The position numbers and the translations under genes are program-made. The notes beneath the pieces were generated by a model, which searched no databases, was not told the origin of the DNA, and saw only the letters and a program-made list of their open reading frames with translations. Source: JAULZV01 sp032117135 (GTDB taxonomy: Bacteria; Patescibacteriota; Minisyncoccia; Phycocordibacterales; JAACPR01). From it: a DNA stretch of 7,428 bases. Location: NCBI GenBank assembly GCA_032117135.1, contig JAULZV010000056.1, positions 1 through 7,428 of the forward strand, read 5' to 3'. Every line of letters starts with the position of its first letter. The first letter of the stretch is position 1. Below are positions 4,594-7,428 of the stretch, piece by piece.

Positions 4594-5607
4594 TTATGCA
4601 CGATCCAAACTTTCCAATACTTTGAGATACAAATTTTCCACAATATGCTTTTGCTCCGTACCTGATTTGGCGTAGTGATCAAGTCCAGGAGCCGCATTGA
4701 TCTCAAGCACCCAATATTGATGAGGTGGTTTCGATATGTCTCCGTCAATCATCAGATCAACACCACATAATCGAAGTCCCATATCACGCGTTAGATTGAT
4801 TGCTATTTGAGCAAATTCAGGATGAACTTGCGTGGTCATATCGATCGAGTCACCACCGGTCGAAAGATTGGCATTGTCGAGTAGTTCGACACGCTGTCCT
4901 TTTGGGATAATTGATTGGAGTGTAAGACCTTGTCGTTTGAGTTTAATGTGAATACGTGGATCTTGGGTTTTGAGGTTTATATCTCGTCCTATTTTTTTGA
5001 AATTTTTTTGTTTGGCATCGAGTAACTGGAGAATCGTAAGAGCTCCATCACCAACAACACTCAGTGGTATACGTTCGTATGCTGAGATAATCGTGTCATC
5101 GAGTACAACGATACGATAATCTTTTCCAGACACTGCTTGTTGTACAAGTGCAACATTGTGACGTTTAAAAATTGATTTCATTGTTTTATAAAAATCTGTT
5201 TTGTTTGAGACAAGAGAAACTCCCGCTCCTTGACTGCCACTGTTTGGTTTGACAATAACCGGAAATCCAAGACGACATGCATGTTCGTATGCACTGTCGA
5301 TGTCACGCTCTGGTGATCCGATTGCATCTGCCCATTCTCGTGAGAAAAACGTCTTGCTCCCAGGAACGATCGGATATCCTTGTCGCTTCATAAAAAGATT
5401 TGCATAATCTTTATCTTTTGCAATTTCGGATGAACCTACAGGATTGAGATCTATCGTGTTGTATCTGAAGTATGATTTTTTTCCACTCTTAAAAATAATT
5501 TGTCCTGCAATATTCCATTCAGGTTCGAGGAATACCTTCGCACCAATGCGAGGGGCGATTTTTTTGAGAAGCTTTCCGAGTATGTGTGATTCGCTTTTTT
5601 TCTTCAT
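4594..5607 (-). CDS. ATP-grasp ligase, cyanophycin-synthetase/RimK/GshF-like
   Basis: This 337-residue cytoplasmic protein has a complete ATP-grasp fold. SSEIAKDKDYAN (59-70) begins the domain. FPVIVKPNSGSQGAGV (115-130) is the nucleotide-binding lysine and glycine-rich loop (K120). VQQAVSGKDYRIVVLDD (155-171) is the purine-binding and basic strand. NLSTGGDSIDMT (247-258) precedes the metal-site strands LCGVDLM (D284) and VLEINAAPGLDHY (E302, N304). NLSTGG...HPE...CGVD...EINAAPGL is the signature seen in cyanophycin synthetase and GshF ATP-grasp domains, which couple an amino acid to a carboxylate using ATP. The N-terminal and C-terminal (Mur-ligase-like) domains of cyanophycin synthetase are missing, so cyanophycin synthesis is unlikely and the substrate is unknown. 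It converges on the elongator tRNA and is divergent from aspS. Confidence 0.87.
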   Translation of the reverse strand: MKKKSESHILGKLLKKIAPRIGAKVFLEPEWNIAGQIIFKSGKKSYFRYNTIDLNPVGSSEIAKDKDYANLFMKRQGYPIVPGSKTFFSREWADAIGSPERDIDSAYEHACRLGFPVIVKPNSGSQGAGVSLVSNKTDFYKTMKSIFKRHNVALVQQAVSGKDYRIVVLDDTIISAYERIPLSVVGDGALTILQLLDAKQKNFKKIGRDINLKTQDPRIHIKLKRQGLTLQSIIPKGQRVELLDNANLSTGGDSIDMTTQVHPEFAQIAINLTRDMGLRLCGVDLMIDGDISKPPHQYWVLEINAAPGLDHYAKSGTEQKHIVENLYLKVLESLDRA

Positions 5608-5612
5608 AATTG

Positions 5613-5642
5613 AGTATTAAAATTCACACTATGGCATATCAA
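5613..5642 (-). promoter_or_regulatory. Possible promoter of the ATP-grasp gene
   Basis: On the minus strand TTGATA (5637-5642) lies 18 bases before AATACT (5613-5618), each matching consensus at four of six positions. The ATG at 5607 is only five bases beyond the -10, which again suggests a leaderless or near-leaderless transcript. No ribosome binding site is visible. Confidence 0.35.
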
Positions 5643-5672
5643 CATATGTGTCAATCATAGAGATTGAATTTT
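5619..5672. repeat. Eight-base inverted repeat in the divergent intergenic region
   Basis: AAAATTCA (5619-5626) is exactly complementary to TGAATTTT (5665-5672). Inside it CACAcTATG and CATATGTG also nearly pair. It overlaps the presumed promoter of the ATP-grasp gene and could be a regulator site. AT-rich repeats of this size also arise by chance. Confidence 0.25.
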
Positions 5673-5761
5673 GTCTGAAAAGTGCCCGTGCTTTTTGGAT
5701 AAAAAGAGGACAGAAGCGATATTGTGTACCGAGGGAATAGGGGTGATTTTGAAATATATAA

Positions 5762-5789
5762 TTGCCAAATCGACACTGCCCTGTATAAT
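5762..5789 (+). promoter_or_regulatory. Promoter of aspS
   Basis: TTGCCA (5762-5767, five of six) and a perfect TATAAT (5784-5789) are spaced by 16 bases. Transcription would start near 5796 and give a leader of about 20 bases. The leader lacks a recognisable Shine-Dalgarno site. This is the best vegetative-type promoter in the window. Confidence 0.75.
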
Positions 5790-5816
5790 CCATGCATAAT
5801 CTAACGTATTAACACA

Positions 5817-7229
5817 ATGGAACGAACATATATTAAAGATCTCAAATCACAGCTCGGAAACGAAGTCAGTATCAAAGGGTGGATTGATGTACGACGAGAC
5901 CAAGGTAAACTCATTTTTCTTGATTTTAGAGATGTGAGCGGTAAGGTGCAAGGTGTTATTTTGCCAGGAGCAGTCTCAGCGCATGAAGTTGGATCGACTG
6001 TTCGACCAGAATGGGTTGTTGAGGTGAAAGGCAAAGTTAACCCACGACCTGAACGTAATATTCAAGCAGACAAAATGAACGGAGACATTGAGCTTGAGAT
6101 TCTTTCGATTGCAATTCTTAACAAAGCCGAAACTCCTCCGTTTGATATTGATACTGATGGACGAGACATTGGTGAAGAAAATCGTCTACAATATCGATAC
6201 ATCGATCTACGGCGAGAGCGTATGCAGAAAAATATCCAAAACAGACACAAGGTTTTGCAGTTTGTGCGAAATTTTTATAGCAAAGAAGGATTTTTTGAAA
6301 TTGAAACGCCACTCATGACCAAGTCTACTCCAGAAGGATCTCGCGACTATGTCGTACCATCTCGTGTCTATCCTGGAAAATTCTACGCACTCCCACAATC
6401 TCCTCAACAGTACAAGCAGATCTTGATGTCATCTGGGTTTGAAAAGTATTTTCAGATTGCACGATGTTTTAGAGATGAAGATACGCGAGGGGACAGGCAA
6501 CCTGAGTTTACGCAAATTGATATGGAAATGAGTTTTGTATCGCAAGAAGACGTGATGGCAGTCAACGAAAAGCTCATGATCGAAATGGTGCAGACACTCT
6601 ATCCTGAAAAACGAATTCAGCAGATACCGTTTCCGCGAATTTCGTATCAAGAGGCAATGTCGACATATGGTTCGGACAAACCAGATATTCGTGAGAACAA
6701 AGAAGATCCCAATCTTCTAGCGTTTTGTTGGGTGATAGATTTTCCATTTTTTGAAAAAACAGAACAAGGTGGATGGACATTTACACACAATCCATTCTCG
6801 GCACCTAAGGCCGAATATCTTGCTGACCTCAATGATCCTGCCAAGATTGAAGGAATTGTTGCGGCGCAATATGATCTTGCGCTCAACGGGTCCGAAATCG
6901 GCGGGGGAGGAATCCGAAATCACAATCCAGAAGATTTGAGAAAAGTGTTTGAGATTATGGGATACTCGAGCGAGCGAATCGACAGCAACTTCGGGCACAT
7001 GCTGACTGCGCTCGGATCAGGAACACCACCTCATGGAGGACTGGCGTTTGGGTTTGATCGTCTCGTGATGATCCTTCAGAACGAACCTAATATTCGTGAA
7101 GTGATCGCGTTTGCCAAGACTGGTGAAGGGCGTGATCCGATGATGGAATCTCCGGCTGAGATTCAGGTTGAACAATTGCAGGAGTTAGGGATTATGGTCA
7201 AAAAGAACGTGGTGGAGGAGGGGAAATAA
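5817..7229 (+). CDS. aspS: Aspartyl-tRNA synthetase, short form without GAD domain
   Basis: This class II synthetase charges tRNA-Asp (and possibly tRNA-Asn) with aspartate in the cytoplasm. An N-terminal OB-fold anticodon-binding domain (about 1-105: VSIKGWIDVRRDQGKLIFLDFRD) precedes the catalytic core. Motif 1 is FFEIETPLMTKSTPEGSRDY (159-178), QSPQQYKQ (194-201) is the active-site loop, motif 2 is CFRDEDTRGDRQPEFTQID (217-235), and motif 3 is GGLAFGFDRLVMIL (407-420) after the conserved EIGGG. The usual bacterial enzyme is near 590 residues because a GAD domain is inserted between motifs 2 and 3. Here YGSDKPDIRENKEDPN runs directly into FCWVIDFPFFE, so that domain is absent and the length falls to 470. 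The start is well placed before MERTYIKDL. Whether it also charges tRNA-Asn cannot be read from the sequence. It appears to be a single-gene transcript with its own promoter and terminator. Confidence 0.96.
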   Translation: MERTYIKDLKSQLGNEVSIKGWIDVRRDQGKLIFLDFRDVSGKVQGVILPGAVSAHEVGSTVRPEWVVEVKGKVNPRPERNIQADKMNGDIELEILSIAILNKAETPPFDIDTDGRDIGEENRLQYRYIDLRRERMQKNIQNRHKVLQFVRNFYSKEGFFEIETPLMTKSTPEGSRDYVVPSRVYPGKFYALPQSPQQYKQILMSSGFEKYFQIARCFRDEDTRGDRQPEFTQIDMEMSFVSQEDVMAVNEKLMIEMVQTLYPEKRIQQIPFPRISYQEAMSTYGSDKPDIRENKEDPNLLAFCWVIDFPFFEKTEQGGWTFTHNPFSAPKAEYLADLNDPAKIEGIVAAQYDLALNGSEIGGGGIRNHNPEDLRKVFEIMGYSSERIDSNFGHMLTALGSGTPPHGGLAFGFDRLVMILQNEPNIREVIAFAKTGEGRDPMMESPAEIQVEQLQELGIMVKKNVVEEGK

Positions 7230-7287
7230 GGAGGAAAGAGAAAGGGAGAGAAGAAAGGGAGGAAAGAAAGAGAGAAGAAAGGAGGGG
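7228..7287 (+). repeat. 60-base uninterrupted purine tract with imperfect tandem repeat
   Basis: Every base from the last two of the aspS stop codon to the terminator stem is A or G. Two imperfect tandem units can be aligned, 7230-7257 and 7258-7281; both start ggaggaaaga and end gagaagaaag, and they differ mainly by a four-base deletion. Such polypurine tracts can adopt triplex forms. In RNA the tract is single-stranded and resembles many overlapping Shine-Dalgarno cores. A long minus-strand reading frame here is an artefact of the composition. Confidence 0.85.
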
Positions 7288-7311
7288 CGCCTGCGGCGCC
7301 CCCCTTTTCTT
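7278..7311 (+). terminator. Strong intrinsic terminator of aspS
   Basis: GGGGCGCC (7284-7291) and GGCGCCCC (7295-7302) pair perfectly around the loop TGC. The stem can be extended outward past one mismatch, with AAAGG opposite CTTTT. TTTTCTT follows at 7305-7311. Confidence 0.92.
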
Positions 7312-7318
7312 AATAGAA

Positions 7319-7373
7319 CCCCGCCCGGAGCATTCGTTAAGTCAGATGAGCTAAAATACTCTGGAGGGCGGGG
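7319..7373. other. Inverted repeat enclosing 39 bases, possible structured RNA
   Basis: CCCCGCCC (7319-7326) and GGGCGGGG (7366-7373) are perfectly complementary. GGAG (7327-7330) can pair further with CTCT (7359-7362) if GGA is bulged. The enclosed sequence has no tRNA T-loop and no riboswitch signature that I recognise. It lies between the aspS terminator and a possible next gene, where a leader element would sit. Confidence 0.4.
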
Positions 7374-7403
7374 GGACTCTATATGGCACTTTATATACCA
7401 AGC

Positions 7404-7428
7404 ATGATAAGCTTTCCTCATGAAGATT
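7404..7428 (+). CDS. Possible start of the next gene (cut by window edge)
   Basis: An ATG at 7404 opens a frame MISFPHED that stays open to the edge. TATATA at 7392-7397 lies six bases before it, similar to the leaderless promoter layout elsewhere in the window. Only eight codons are visible, so this is tentative and no function can be assigned. Confidence 0.25.

Noticed and set aside
4539..4748. Minus-strand frame of 69 codons over the elongator tRNA
   Set aside because: It ends with the antisense translation of the tRNA (RVRVELTTC type) and overlaps the ATP-grasp gene out of frame.
4594..5607. Naming the ATP-grasp protein cyanophycin synthetase (cphA)
   Set aside because: It is far too short and lacks the other two domains of that enzyme; only the ATP-grasp part is similar.
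5678..5698. Hairpin AAAAG...CTTTT between the divergent genes as a terminator
   Set aside because: The stem is weak with two G-T pairs and no gene reads into it on either strand.
7185..7421. Minus-strand open frame of 78 codons across the purine tract
   Set aside because: The low-complexity S/L/F/P-rich end comes from reading the purine tract on its complement. The frame also spans the aspS terminator and overlaps the aspS 3' end, so it is an artefact.

Overview
The window looks like a piece of a Candidate Phyla Radiation (Patescibacteria, Parcubacteria-like) bacterial genome. This is inferred from four things: a long-leader type IV pilin beside a small one-helix membrane protein, an aspartyl-tRNA synthetase of only 470 residues with no GAD insertion, an orphan ATP-grasp ligase, and compact genes without clear Shine-Dalgarno sites. 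No rRNA or other taxonomic marker is present, so the placement is provisional.

Left part (1-2236). The window opens inside the last codons of a PEP-CTERM protein. After a terminator-like hairpin comes a start-less remnant of a pilin 3' end on the minus strand. A complete 219-residue PEP-CTERM protein follows (612-1271, plus). It ends at a strong intrinsic terminator and converges on an intact pilin (1326-1922, minus) and its upstream one-helix membrane protein (1925-2236, minus). The first 230 bases and positions 1190-1416 are diverged copies of one another. The simplest reading is an old tandem duplication of about 1.19 kb that carried a PEP-CTERM gene plus the pilin tail.

Middle (2237-4593). 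An initiator-type tRNA (CAU, 2532-2602) sits between degenerate partial copies of itself. Next are two genes in an AT-rich stretch: a helical 300-residue protein of unknown function (2798-3700), and a 227-residue protein with an N-terminal HTH and a LAGLIDADG-like endonuclease region (3819-4502). A second CAU tRNA, elongator-Met type (4506-4579), starts three bases after the second gene.

Right part (4594-7428). A minus-strand ATP-grasp ligase resembling the ATP-grasp part of cyanophycin synthetase (4594-5607) is divergent from aspS (5817-7229). aspS ends in a 60-base all-purine tract that runs into a strong GC terminator. Beyond it is an 8-bp G/C inverted repeat around 39 bases, then a possible start of the next gene at the window edge.

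Several genes (2236 minus, 2798 plus, 3819 plus) have an extended -10 box (TGATA...) ending 7-8 bases before the ATG. This implies leaderless transcripts. Functional themes are translation (two CAU tRNAs, aspS), cell surface (PEP-CTERM proteins, pilin) and an unexplained AT-rich two-gene segment. I see no CRISPR array, no transposase and no recognisable defence system.
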